The translations under genes and the position numbers were made by a program. A model generated the notes under the pieces. It had not been told where the DNA came from. It did no database searches and was given only the letters and a program-made list of their open reading frames with translations. Shown one piece after another: positions 34,063 to 42,156 of a stretch of 64,000 nucleotides of DNA. The stretch is from JBGPLJ01 sp035644395 (GTDB lineage Bacteria; Pseudomonadota; Gammaproteobacteria; Steroidobacterales; Steroidobacteraceae). The stretch lies in NCBI GenBank assembly GCA_035644395.1, contig DASQOR010000028.1, positions 214,178 to 278,177 of the forward strand. Direction: 5' to 3'. How positions within the stretch are numbered: position 1 is the stretch's first letter; every line of letters starts with the position of its first letter.

Positions 34063-35310
34063 CTAGTGCGCGACGCCCGCGGCGGCGCCCTCGTCGATGA
34101 GCGCGCCCCGCTCGAAGCGGTCAAGCGCGAACGGAGCAATGAGCGGGTGCGGCCGGTCGTTGGCTACGGTGAATGCCATGGTATCGCCGCCGGCGGGAAT
34201 CGCCTTGAAGCCGCCGGTGCCCCAGCCGCAGTTGAGGTAAAGATTATCGACCGGCGTCTTGCCCATGATCGGGCTCGTATCCGGCGAGATGTCGACGATG
34301 CCGGCCCAGTGCCGCATGAGCTTGAGGCGCGCGAACGCCGGAAAGAGTTCGACGGCGGCCGCGACGAAATCCTCGATGACCGCAAGACTTCCGCGCTGCG
34401 CATAGGAGGAGTACACGTCCGCGGCGCCTCCGATCACGATCTCGCCGCGGTCCGACTGGCTCGCATAGACGTGCGCCGTGGGCGACAGCACGATGCTCCT
34501 CAACATCGGCTTGACCGGTTCCGTGACCATTGCCTGCAGCGCCATGCTGATGAGTGGCAGCCGCAAACCCGCGTGTTCCGCGAGCACGCTCGAGTGGCCG
34601 GCGACGTTGATGACGAAGCGCCCGGCGCGCAGGACCCCGTGCGGAGTTGCAACGCCTGCGATGCGTCCGGCCCGCGTTTCGAATCCGGAAACCGGACAAT
34701 TCTGCAGGATGTCGACGCCGAGCGCGTCAGCGGCGCGCGCGAATCCCCAGTTCACGGCGTCGTGGCGCGCAAGGCCGCCGCGATGCTGCACGAACCCGCC
34801 GTAGACCGGAAAGCGCGCGTTGAGGTTGATCAACGGCTCGATACGCTTGACGCCCTCTGCCGTGAGGATCTCGGAATCGACTCCGTTCAGGAGGATCGCG
34901 TTGGCCCAGCGCCGGTTCGTTTCCAGATCGTGCCGGCTGTGCGCCAGCGTCACGATGCCGCGCTGGGACAGCATGATGTTGAAATTGAGCTCGCGCGACA
35001 GGCTTTCGTAGAGCTTCAGTGAATGTTCGAAAAAGTCGACGCTCGCCTTGTAGAAATAATTCGAGCGCACGACCTGGGTATTGCGGCCGGAATTGCCGCC
35101 GCCGATCCAGCCGCGCTCGAGCACGGCAACGTTGCGGATGCCATGCTTCTTCGCGAGAAAGTACGCCGTCGCGAGCCCATGTCCGCCGCCGCCGATGATG
35201 ATGATGTCGTAGGCCGGCTTCGGCACGGGAGTGCGCCACGCGGGCGCCCAGTCGCGATGACGGCGCAGCGCCTGCCTCGCAAGCGACCAGAGGGAGTAGC
35301 GCGACGACAT
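34063..35310 (-). CDS. soxB: Sarcosine oxidase, beta subunit
   Basis: The 415-residue catalytic subunit oxidises sarcosine on FAD and carries covalent FMN. YDIIIIGGGGHGLATAYFLA binds FAD, and RHDAVNWGFARAADALG contains the His that corresponds to the FMN-linked His of the family. GWGTGGFKAIPAGG near the C-terminus is conserved. First gene of soxB-D-A-G; the start is ATG 35310, divergent from an MFS gene across 113 bases. Confidence 0.94.
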   Translation of the reverse strand: MSSRYSLWSLARQALRRHRDWAPAWRTPVPKPAYDIIIIGGGGHGLATAYFLAKKHGIRNVAVLERGWIGGGNSGRNTQVVRSNYFYKASVDFFEHSLKLYESLSRELNFNIMLSQRGIVTLAHSRHDLETNRRWANAILLNGVDSEILTAEGVKRIEPLINLNARFPVYGGFVQHRGGLARHDAVNWGFARAADALGVDILQNCPVSGFETRAGRIAGVATPHGVLRAGRFVINVAGHSSVLAEHAGLRLPLISMALQAMVTEPVKPMLRSIVLSPTAHVYASQSDRGEIVIGGAADVYSSYAQRGSLAVIEDFVAAAVELFPAFARLKLMRHWAGIVDISPDTSPIMGKTPVDNLYLNCGWGTGGFKAIPAGGDTMAFTVANDRPHPLIAPFALDRFERGALIDEGAAAGVAH

Positions 35311-35423
35311 GGGGCGCAATGATACAGGATGGTCCGCGATGGCCACGTTTCCCAGCCGGCCTGCCTGCGCCGATGCGAACCGGCCATGGCAGCGATTGCG
35401 CGAAGCCACTATGCTTGCCGGAC

Positions 35424-36719
35424 ATGCCAGCAAATCCCATCGCACAGCCCGGCCGCTCCTGGATCAGCTGGTACACACTGTTCGTTCTCACGTTGGTCTA
35501 CGCGATCAACATCGCCGACCGATTCGTCATCTCGACTTTCATCGAACCGATCAAGCGTGACCTCGAGCTTTCCGACAGCGCCGTCGCGTTCCTGACCGGC
35601 ACCGGGCTCGCCGTCTTTTACATCGGCGCGGGCATTCCGCTCGGCTACCTGGCCGATCGCGTCAATCGCCGCAACATGATCGCGTGGGCGCTGGCGCTCT
35701 GGACCGGCATGACGGCGGTCTGCGGACTGACGCATACGTACGTGCAGCTGCTGCTCGCGCGCATCGGCGTCGGCATCGGTGAAGCCGGCGGCACCGCTCC
35801 TTCGCAGTCGCTCATCGCCGATCGCTTCCCCGTGGAGCTGCGCTCATTCGCGTCGTCGATCTACGCCGTCGGCGCGGCCATGGGCGTTGCCGTGGGATCG
35901 ATGGTCGGCGGCTGGCTCAACGACGAGTATGGCTGGCGTCACGCGCTGCTGCTCTTCGGCCTCATCGGCCTGCCGGTTGCCTTGCTGGTGCGTGTCACCC
36001 TGCGTGAGCCGGCGCGCGGCGTCATCGATCCGGTGCACGTGCTCGAGAGGCCGACGCTGCGCGAGACACTGCGATTCATTGCCGGCCAGCGGTCGGCGAT
36101 TCACATCCTGATCGGGGCGACCGTCGCGACTTTCTGGGGATGGGGCATCATGTGGTGGCTGCCGTCGTTCCTCGTGCGCTCCTACCAGCTGACGACCGGC
36201 GCTGCGGGCGCGATCCTTGGGCCGATCAACGGCTACGGTGGCGCGGGCATCACGCTTGTCACGGCCTGGCTTGTCTGGATGAACGGACGCAGGGACGCGC
36301 GGCGCGACACGTGGCTCGTCGGTGTCACGACGCTCGTGGCGACCGTTCCCGGCATCTGGATGTTCCTCACCGATTCGCTCGACCTCACGCGCACGCTCCT
36401 CTGGATCTTCATTCCGCTCAACTACCTCTATCTCGGCCCGACCTTCGGCATGTTGCAGAATCTCGTGCCGGCGCCCATGCGCGGACTGATCATCGCCGTG
36501 CTGCTGTTCGTTGCGAACTTCGCGAACCTTTTCATCGCGCCCCAGCTCATCGGCATCGCCTCGGATGTCGTCGGGGCACGTATCGCGAGTCCCGCCGAAT
36601 CGCTGCGGTGGGTGCTCTTTGGTACTGCGTTTACCGGTATCTGGGCGGCATGGCATTACTTCGCGGCCGCGAAGTGGCTGCGACAGGATTTCGCGCGCGC
36701 GGGCAACGTCGCGAACTAG
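35424..36719 (+). CDS. MFS transporter, spinster-like
   Basis: A 431-residue membrane protein with about 12 hydrophobic helices. It has the MFS motif A region GYLADRVNRRNMI between helices 2 and 3 and the RIGVGIGEAGGTAPSQSLI stretch typical of spinster-like transporters. The first helix region begins WISWYTLFVLTLVYAINIADR. The substrate is unknown; its divergent position to soxBDAG suggests uptake of sarcosine, a betaine or a related compound. ATG at 35424 is used, as upstream starts fall in non-conserved sequence. It is convergent with tRNA-Lys. Confidence 0.85.
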   Translation: MPANPIAQPGRSWISWYTLFVLTLVYAINIADRFVISTFIEPIKRDLELSDSAVAFLTGTGLAVFYIGAGIPLGYLADRVNRRNMIAWALALWTGMTAVCGLTHTYVQLLLARIGVGIGEAGGTAPSQSLIADRFPVELRSFASSIYAVGAAMGVAVGSMVGGWLNDEYGWRHALLLFGLIGLPVALLVRVTLREPARGVIDPVHVLERPTLRETLRFIAGQRSAIHILIGATVATFWGWGIMWWLPSFLVRSYQLTTGAAGAILGPINGYGGAGITLVTAWLVWMNGRRDARRDTWLVGVTTLVATVPGIWMFLTDSLDLTRTLLWIFIPLNYLYLGPTFGMLQNLVPAPMRGLIIAVLLFVANFANLFIAPQLIGIASDVVGARIASPAESLRWVLFGTAFTGIWAAWHYFAAAKWLRQDFARAGNVAN

Positions 36720-36729
36720 CGGTTGGAGT

Positions 36730-36802
36730 TGGGGCGGCCGGGAATCGAACCCGGGACCAACGGATTAAAAGTCCGATGCTCTACCGACTGAGCTACCGCC
36801 CC
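36730..36802 (-). tRNA. tRNA-Lys (anticodon TTT)
   Basis: A complete 73-base cloverleaf on the minus strand. The seven-base acceptor arms GGGGCGG and CCGCCCC pair with an A discriminator; the D arm is GCTC/GAGC, the anticodon loop CTTTTAA gives TTT, and the T arm is CCGGG-TTCGATT-CCCGG. CCA is not encoded. It lies 41 bases after queC on the same strand, the position that tRNA-Lys has after the tol-pal-queEC block in Pseudomonas. No strong promoter was sought between them. Confidence 0.97.
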
Positions 36803-36843
36803 GCGGGAAGGGCGCGGATCATACCGGAAGCCGCGACCCTATT

Positions 36844-37533
36844 TCACCGATAACGCGTGGGATCGGGAATTCCGGCCTCATCGAAGCCTGCGCGCCGCAA
36901 GCGACAGGAATCACAACGGCCGCAGGCACGCCCTTCCCCGTCCGCCTGATAGCAAGAGACCGTCATGGCGTAGTCGATGCCGAGCGACGCGCCGAGCCGC
37001 ACGATGTCGGCCTTGCTCAACTGCACGAGCGGCGCACGGATCCGCACGCCGCGGCCCTCGATACCCGCTTTGGTCGCGAGATGGCCGAGTTGCTCGAACG
37101 CCTCCAGGAACTCGGGGCGGCAGTCCGGATACCCGGAATAGTCGATGGCGTTCACGCCGATGAAGATGTCGCGGGCGCCCAGCACTTCCGCCCAGCCGAG
37201 GGCGAGTGCCAGAAAGAGCGTGTTGCGCGCGGGCACGTAGGTGACCGGTATGCCGCCGCCCGCCGCGACCGGAACCGCGATCTCGGGATCCGTGAGCGCG
37301 GATCCGCCGATGCTCGCGAGATCGACTCGCATGGCGCGATGCTCGACCGCGCCGAGCTGCCTCGCGACGCGCCGCGCCGCCTCGAGTTCGACTCGATGGC
37401 GCTGGCCATAATCGACACTGAGGGCGTGACAGACGAAGCCATCGCGCCGCGCTACGGCGAGCGCAGTCGTCGAGTCGAGCCCGCCCGATACCAGCACGAC
37501 GGCATGGGGCTCCTGTTTTGCCTTGGCCTTCAT
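36844..37533 (-). CDS. queC: 7-cyano-7-deazaguanine synthase
   Basis: A 229-residue PP-loop ATPase that turns 7-carboxy-7-deazaguanine into preQ0 with ammonia and ATP, in the queuosine pathway. VLVSGGLDSTTALAVA is the PP-loop, VPARNTLFLALALGWAE is conserved, and SCYQADGEGRACGRCDSC carries the four zinc cysteines. Its ATG follows the queE stop codon directly with no spacer. It precedes tRNA-Lys, though queuosine acts on tRNAs for Asn, Asp, His and Tyr. Confidence 0.96.
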   Translation of the reverse strand: MKAKAKQEPHAVVLVSGGLDSTTALAVARRDGFVCHALSVDYGQRHRVELEAARRVARQLGAVEHRAMRVDLASIGGSALTDPEIAVPVAAGGGIPVTYVPARNTLFLALALGWAEVLGARDIFIGVNAIDYSGYPDCRPEFLEAFEQLGHLATKAGIEGRGVRIRAPLVQLSKADIVRLGASLGIDYAMTVSCYQADGEGRACGRCDSCRLRRAGFDEAGIPDPTRYR

Positions 37534-38181
37534 CTATTTTCCCCGCACATCGCCCCACAGGTACTTGTGGAGCTGAACCTGCAATCGCACCGGCGCATGA
37601 TCCGCGAGAATCCAGTCGGCAAGCTCGCGGGCCGGCAGCTCCGCGTGACTCGGCGAGAAGAATATCTGGCAGCGATCCGCGAGACCCTGCTCCGCGATGA
37701 ACGCCCGGCTCCACTCGTAGTCGACGCGATTGCAGATCACGAACTTGACTATGTCGGTCGCACGCAGGCCCGGCAGGTTCTCGAGCCGGTTGCGCCGCTC
37801 TTCGCCCGATCCCGGCGTCTTGACGTCGAGGACCCGTACCACGCGCGGATCGACAGGCTCGATATCGATCGCGCCGCTCGTCTCGAGCGACACGCGGTAG
37901 CCCGCTTCGCACAGGCGCTTGAGGAGATGCAGGCAATTCTTCTGTGCGAGCGGTTCACCGCCCGTCACGCAGACGAAGCGCGTGGCGTGCGTCGCGACCG
38001 TCGCCAGGATGTCGTCGATCGATCGCCAGTCGCCCTCATGAAAGGCGTACGCCGTGTCGCAGTACTGGCAGCGCAGCGGGCAGCCGGTCAGGCGGATGAA
38101 GACGGTCGGCCAGCCGACGCTATCGGCTTCGCCCTGGAGCGAAAAGAAGATCTCGTTGATTCGCAGGCGGTCGGCGTCCAA
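37534..38181 (-). CDS. queE: 7-carboxy-7-deazaguanine synthase
   Basis: A 215-residue radical-SAM enzyme that contracts the ring of CPH4 to 7-carboxy-7-deazaguanine. INEIFFSLQGEADSVGWPT and the cluster motif CPLRCQYC (CxxxCxxC) are clear, followed by VCVTGGEPLAQKN for SAM binding. It sits six bases after cpoB and directly abuts queC. QueD and the later steps are not in the window. Confidence 0.95.
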   Translation of the reverse strand: MDADRLRINEIFFSLQGEADSVGWPTVFIRLTGCPLRCQYCDTAYAFHEGDWRSIDDILATVATHATRFVCVTGGEPLAQKNCLHLLKRLCEAGYRVSLETSGAIDIEPVDPRVVRVLDVKTPGSGEERRNRLENLPGLRATDIVKFVICNRVDYEWSRAFIAEQGLADRCQIFFSPSHAELPARELADWILADHAPVRLQVQLHKYLWGDVRGK

Positions 38182-38187
38182 CGGAGG

Positions 38188-38952
38188 TCAATGCCCTTCC
38201 TTGTCCATGCGGTCAAGGCGCTCGGCCGCGAGCTTGGCCGCCGGCGCATCCGCGTGATTGCGCGTGACCTTCTGCAAGGCTTCGCGCGCGGGCGCCCAGC
38301 GCTTGAGCTCGTAGTTGCAGAACCCGATCTTCAGCAGCGCATCGGCGAGCTTGCGCGAGGATGGCCAGCGATCCACCACGGTGCGGAACGACTTGAGCGC
38401 CGAATCGAAGTCCTTGGTCACGTAGTACGCTTCGCCCAGCCAGTACTGGGCATTGTCCGCGAGCGCGCTGTCCGGAAAGGCGGCGAGGAACTGCTTGAAG
38501 GCACTGATCGCCTTGTCGTACTGTCCGCTCTTCAACAGATCAAACGCGGTCTTGTAATAGACCTGCTCCGTTCCCGCCGCCCCGGTCGTCGTCGCCGCGG
38601 CAACGCCCGCGCCCGCTACGCTGGCCGTTCCTTCGAGCGCCTGCACACGCTTGTCGATGTCCGCGTACAGGTCGCGCTGCTGCAGGCGGGAACCTTCGTT
38701 CGAGTGCTGCAGCTGATCGAGCTCGCCGCGAATGCCGCGCACGTCGGCCTGCAGGGCCTCGAGCTGCTGTGCCAGTTCGACGAGGCTCTGGTTGCCCAGG
38801 ATGCGCTCGACCTTGGTGAGCCGCGAATCAATGTCGTTGAGCCGCAGGAACACGGGGTCCTGCTCCGGCGGTGTGCTGGCGCAGCCGCCGAGGACACCCC
38901 CTGCGGCAAGACTCGCGGCAAGCGCGAGCATCCCCGAAACTCTCCCCTTCAT
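38188..38952 (-). CDS. cpoB: Tol-Pal associated protein CpoB/YbgF, with a lipobox
   Basis: A 254-residue envelope protein: signal peptide with GGVLGGC at 19-25, coiled coil (about 35-105; LEALQADVRGIRGELDQLQ), a short Ala/Thr-rich linker, then three TPR-like repeats (about 130-250; FDLLKSGQYDKAISAFKQFL). CpoB couples Tol-Pal to peptidoglycan synthesis in E. coli. The LGGC motif suggests that here it is lipid-anchored, whereas E. coli CpoB is soluble in the periplasm. Last tol gene, 18 bases after pal. Confidence 0.93.
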   Translation of the reverse strand: MKGRVSGMLALAASLAAGGVLGGCASTPPEQDPVFLRLNDIDSRLTKVERILGNQSLVELAQQLEALQADVRGIRGELDQLQHSNEGSRLQQRDLYADIDKRVQALEGTASVAGAGVAAATTTGAAGTEQVYYKTAFDLLKSGQYDKAISAFKQFLAAFPDSALADNAQYWLGEAYYVTKDFDSALKSFRTVVDRWPSSRKLADALLKIGFCNYELKRWAPAREALQKVTRNHADAPAAKLAAERLDRMDKEGH

Positions 38953-38970
38953 GATGGAGCGGGCCCGCGG

Positions 38971-39495
38971 CTACTGATAGACGATTTCGACGCGCCGGTT
39001 CTTCGCCCACGCGCCTTCGTCGTGCCCGTCGACCGCCGGACGCTCTTCGCCGTAGGAAACGGTATTGAGCTGCCCGTCGCCCGCGCTCTGCAGGAGCATC
39101 GCGCGGCGCACCGATTGCGCACGCCGCTCACCCAGGCCGATGTTGTACTCGCGCGAGCCGCGCTCGTCCGTGTGGCCTTCGAGACGCACCTTGAGATTGG
39201 GCGCGGCCGCGAGCTTGCGGGCGTGCGCGGCGATGACCTCGGCATATTCCGGCCGGATATCGCTGCGGTCGAAATCGAAATAGATGACGGTTTGCGCGAG
39301 CAGCCGCTGCTCGGCCGCTCGTCGCGCCGCCTCCGCGGCTTCGGCGGCGGTCGTGTCCGTGGTCTGCGCGGGCGGCGCCTCGGTCGGCGCGGGTGGTGCT
39401 TCCGGCTGCGTCGTCGTCTTCGAAGGACAGCCCGCAATGAGCAGGGCGAGCGAGAGCAACAGGGCCGTACCGAAAGGCTGTAGGACTTTACGCAT
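38971..39495 (-). CDS. pal: Peptidoglycan-associated lipoprotein
   Basis: A 174-residue outer-membrane lipoprotein with lipobox LIAGC (19-23), a Thr/Pro/Ala-rich linker and an OmpA-like domain (about 65-174). VIYFDFDRSDIRPEY and LEGHTDERGSREYNIGLGER bind the diaminopimelate of peptidoglycan. It anchors the outer membrane during division together with TolB. Unusually, a perfect 20-base palindrome lies in the space between tolB and the ATG, which is preceded by GGAGG. Confidence 0.96.
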   Translation of the reverse strand: MRKVLQPFGTALLLSLALLIAGCPSKTTTQPEAPPAPTEAPPAQTTDTTAAEAAEAARRAAEQRLLAQTVIYFDFDRSDIRPEYAEVIAAHARKLAAAPNLKVRLEGHTDERGSREYNIGLGERRAQSVRRAMLLQSAGDGQLNTVSYGEERPAVDGHDEGAWAKNRRVEIVYQ

Positions 39496-39511
39496 GTTTC
39501 CTCCAATGTCC

Positions 39512-39531
39512 GCGGCGCGCCGGCGCGCCGC
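39512..39531. repeat. Perfect 20-base GC palindrome upstream of pal
   Basis: GCGGCGCGCC is followed at once by its reverse complement GGCGCGCCGC, so the transcript can fold into a strong stem with a tight loop. It begins 16 bases before the pal ATG and lies just upstream of the GGAGG ribosome site. There is no T-run, so it is not a standard terminator. It may be an RNA-processing or stability element that raises pal over tolB, or a transcription-factor site. Confidence 0.6.
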
Positions 39532-39564
39532 TAGTTAGCACTCGAGCCCTGGCGGGGTCAAGAC

Positions 39565-40872
39565 TCAATTCGCGAACGGCCCCCACACCGGCTCGCGAAC
39601 TTCGCCCTGGTCCGCGGCGAGGCTCTCCTTCACCTTGCCGTCCGTCGAGACGATCGCGAGCACGCCGCGCCCCCGCTCCTGGCTCGCATAGATGAGCATC
39701 ACGCCGTTCGGTGCGTAGCTCGGCGATTCGTCGAGCGTTCCGTTCGTCAGCACCCGGGAGCTCCCCGACTTCAGGTCGAGCGCTCCGATCCGGTAGCCGC
39801 CGCCATCGAGCGTCACGAACGCGATCTCGTGTTCATCGGGTGCGACCCGCGGCCTGGCGTTGTAGCTGCTGTCGAATGTCAACCGCTTCACCTTCGAGCC
39901 CGCCGAGGCATCCGCCTTGTAGATCTGCGGACCACCGGCGCGGTCCGACGTGAAGTAGAGGCTCTGACCGTCGAGCGCCCAGGCGGGTTCAGTGTCGATC
40001 GCCGGGTCCTCGGTGACCCGCACGAGACTCTGATCCGCGAGAGCAAGGATGTAGATGTCGAGATTCCCGTCGCGTCGCGAGAGCGCGAGCGCCAGGCGCT
40101 TGCCGTCGGGCGACCACGCCGGCGCCCCGTTGACGCCGGACCAGCCGGACGCCCGCGTGCGCACGCCCGTGCGCAGCTCCTGCACGTAGATCGCAGATTG
40201 CCGGCTTTCAAACGATACATAGGCGAGGCGCGAGCCGTCCGGTGACCAGGACGGCGACATGATCGGTTCCGGCCCGGACGCAATCACGTGCACGTTCGCA
40301 CCGTCGGCATCCGCAATGACCAGCTGGTAACTCTGCTTTGGCGGGCGGCCGTCTACCGAAACGTAGGCGATGCGGGTCGCGAACGCGCCGCGCACGCCCG
40401 TCAGTCTCTCGAAGACTGCATCGGCCACGCGATGGCCTGCCGAGCGCAAGGTCGAAGTCGCAGCCGCGATCCGGTCCCCCGCGAGGCGCTGACCGGTAAG
40501 GACGTTGTAGATCTCGTACTCCACCGCAAACTGATCGGTCGCGCCGGGCACCAGGCGCCCGATGACGATGAAGTCGCTCTTGAGGAGCCGCCAGTCCTCG
40601 AACTGGATCTGATCGCCCCGTGCCGGCAGGGACACCATGTCCTGGCGATCCATGGGTTTGAAGCGGCCGCTGCGGGCAAGATCCGCGGCGACGATCTGTG
40701 CGACGTCGAAGGGAACCGGGCCGACGCCATTCCAGCCGAAGGGCACGATCGCGATCGGAATCGCCTGGTCACTCCCCTTCGTGATGACGATGGTGAGTTC
40801 CGCGCGCGCCATCTGCGTGGCACTGGCGGCGAGCATGGCGAGCGTGACCCACGGCTTGCAGCGTTTCAGCAT
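39565..40872 (-). CDS. tolB: Tol-Pal system protein TolB
   Basis: A 435-residue periplasmic protein with a cleavable signal peptide (PWVTLAMLAASATQMARA, residues 7-24), an N-terminal domain that contacts TolA (PIAIVPFGWNG, VAADLARSGRF) and a C-terminal six-bladed propeller with repeated SWSPDGSRLAYVS and AWSPDGKRLALAL motifs that bind Pal. The real start is the ATG at 40872; the long open frame upstream reads across tolA. It is 17 bases after tolA. Confidence 0.96.
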   Translation of the reverse strand: MLKRCKPWVTLAMLAASATQMARAELTIVITKGSDQAIPIAIVPFGWNGVGPVPFDVAQIVAADLARSGRFKPMDRQDMVSLPARGDQIQFEDWRLLKSDFIVIGRLVPGATDQFAVEYEIYNVLTGQRLAGDRIAAATSTLRSAGHRVADAVFERLTGVRGAFATRIAYVSVDGRPPKQSYQLVIADADGANVHVIASGPEPIMSPSWSPDGSRLAYVSFESRQSAIYVQELRTGVRTRASGWSGVNGAPAWSPDGKRLALALSRRDGNLDIYILALADQSLVRVTEDPAIDTEPAWALDGQSLYFTSDRAGGPQIYKADASAGSKVKRLTFDSSYNARPRVAPDEHEIAFVTLDGGGYRIGALDLKSGSSRVLTNGTLDESPSYAPNGVMLIYASQERGRGVLAIVSTDGKVKESLAADQGEVREPVWGPFAN

Positions 40873-40889
40873 CGGCGAATCGACTCCAG

Positions 40890-41696
40890 TTACGGCTCCG
40901 GTCGAAACGGGACCTTCAGATTCCGATCGAACAGGTCCGGATTCGAGGGCGCTGGCAACGGCGAGGCCCGGTATACGGCCGCGAGTATGGACTCGCGGGT
41001 AGCCTGGTCGCCATTGCATTCGCCGAGGCGCGCCGATGAGATCGTGCCGCCCGGAACCTGCGTGATGTAAACCGTACAATCGAGTCCGGCCACCGCGCTC
41101 GGCGGACGATTCCACACACGTTGAATGCGTGCCTGGATCTGTGCGAGATAGTCCGCCAGCGCGCCCGAGCTGACCGCGGCCTGGCGCTGTTCCTCCGCTT
41201 CGAGCTGATGCTTGAGCTCCGCTTCGCGCGCTGCGCGCTGCTTTGCTTCTTCCGTCTTGCGCTTCTTGTCCGCCGCGAGTTTCGTCACGTCCTGCTTGCG
41301 CTTCGCATCCGCTGCCGCGTCCGCCTTGGCCTTCGCCTGCGCTTGCGCCTCGGCCTCGGCCTGCTTGCGCTCGGAATCCTCGCGCGCAGCCTGTTCCGCC
41401 GCTTCGCGCTGCTGCTTGAGCTCTTCGAGTTTCGCGGCTTCCTCGTCCGCCTCGCGCTTCACCTCGGCCTGACGATTCTTCTCGGCCTGCGCGGCCGCTT
41501 CCAGCTTCGCAGTCTCCCGTTTGATCGCCGCCTCGTCGACGACCGTCGCCTGGATCGGCAGCGGCTGCGGCGGCTGCGGGCGGTTGTGCCACTGCCACCA
41601 GCCGTAGACGATCGCCGCCGCGAGCCCCACGTGCAGGACGATCGACACCGTGAGTGCCACGGCGTGCTCGCGCCAGAAACCGGGCTTCAACGCCAT
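40890..41696 (-). CDS. tolA: Tol-Pal system protein TolA
   Basis: A 268-residue inner-membrane protein spanning the periplasm. One N-terminal helix (about 11-33; ALTVSIVLHVGLAAAIVYGW) is followed by a long Ala/Lys/Glu-rich coiled helix (about 55-175) and a C-terminal domain (about 180-268; YLAQIQARIQRVWNRP, CTVYITQVPGG) that touches TolB and Pal. It starts two bases after tolR. The repetitive central part creates long spurious reading frames on other frames. Confidence 0.95.
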   Translation of the reverse strand: MALKPGFWREHAVALTVSIVLHVGLAAAIVYGWWQWHNRPQPPQPLPIQATVVDEAAIKRETAKLEAAAQAEKNRQAEVKREADEEAAKLEELKQQREAAEQAAREDSERKQAEAEAQAQAKAKADAAADAKRKQDVTKLAADKKRKTEEAKQRAAREAELKHQLEAEEQRQAAVSSGALADYLAQIQARIQRVWNRPPSAVAGLDCTVYITQVPGGTISSARLGECNGDQATRESILAAVYRASPLPAPSNPDLFDRNLKVPFRPEP

Positions 41697-41698
41697 CG

Positions 41699-42151
41699 CT
41701 ATGGCCTCGCGGCCTCGAGCGATTCCGGCGGATCCGTGAGGAAACCGACCTTCTGCGCCCCCGCCTTCTGCAGCAGCACCATGCCGCTCACGACCCTGCC
41801 GTATGGCACGTTCTCATCGGCACGCACGAGCACCGGCGCCTCCGGGTCGCGCCGCATGACGGCCGCGGCGCGCGCAATCACCGTGCGGGCATCGATGGCC
41901 TTGTCCTTGCCGCTGCCGATGTTCAGGAAGAAATGTCCCGCCGCATCGACCGTCAGCACGAGCGGCTGATGCTCGCGCAGGAATTCGGCGTCGAGCGGTG
42001 CGGCGTCCGCCTTCGGCAGATCGACCTTGATGCCCTGTGTGAGAAGCGGCGCCGTGATCATGAAGATAATAAGGAGCACGAGCATCACGTCGATATAGGG
42101 GACGACGTTGATCTCGCCCATCAGCCGTCGGCTGCGCGTGGTTTGCGGCAT
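41699..42151 (-). CDS. tolR: Tol-Pal system protein TolR
   Basis: A 150-residue ExbD/TolR protein with one N-terminal helix, VVPYIDVMLVLLIIFMITAP (about 16-35), whose Asp21 is the conserved proton-path residue, and a periplasmic domain. With TolQ it forms the ion-driven motor for TolA. The ATG at 42151 is the family start. Five bases separate it from tolQ. Confidence 0.95.
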   Translation of the reverse strand: MPQTTRSRRLMGEINVVPYIDVMLVLLIIFMITAPLLTQGIKVDLPKADAAPLDAEFLREHQPLVLTVDAAGHFFLNIGSGKDKAIDARTVIARAAAVMRRDPEAPVLVRADENVPYGRVVSGMVLLQKAGAQKVGFLTDPPESLEAARP

Positions 42152-42156
42152 GGCGG

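Noticed and set aside
37081..39483. An 800-codon plus-strand open frame opposite queC, queE, cpoB and pal
   Set aside because: The minus-strand genes are complete and conserved. The plus-strand frame is a GC-rich shadow with Arg-rich low-complexity translation.
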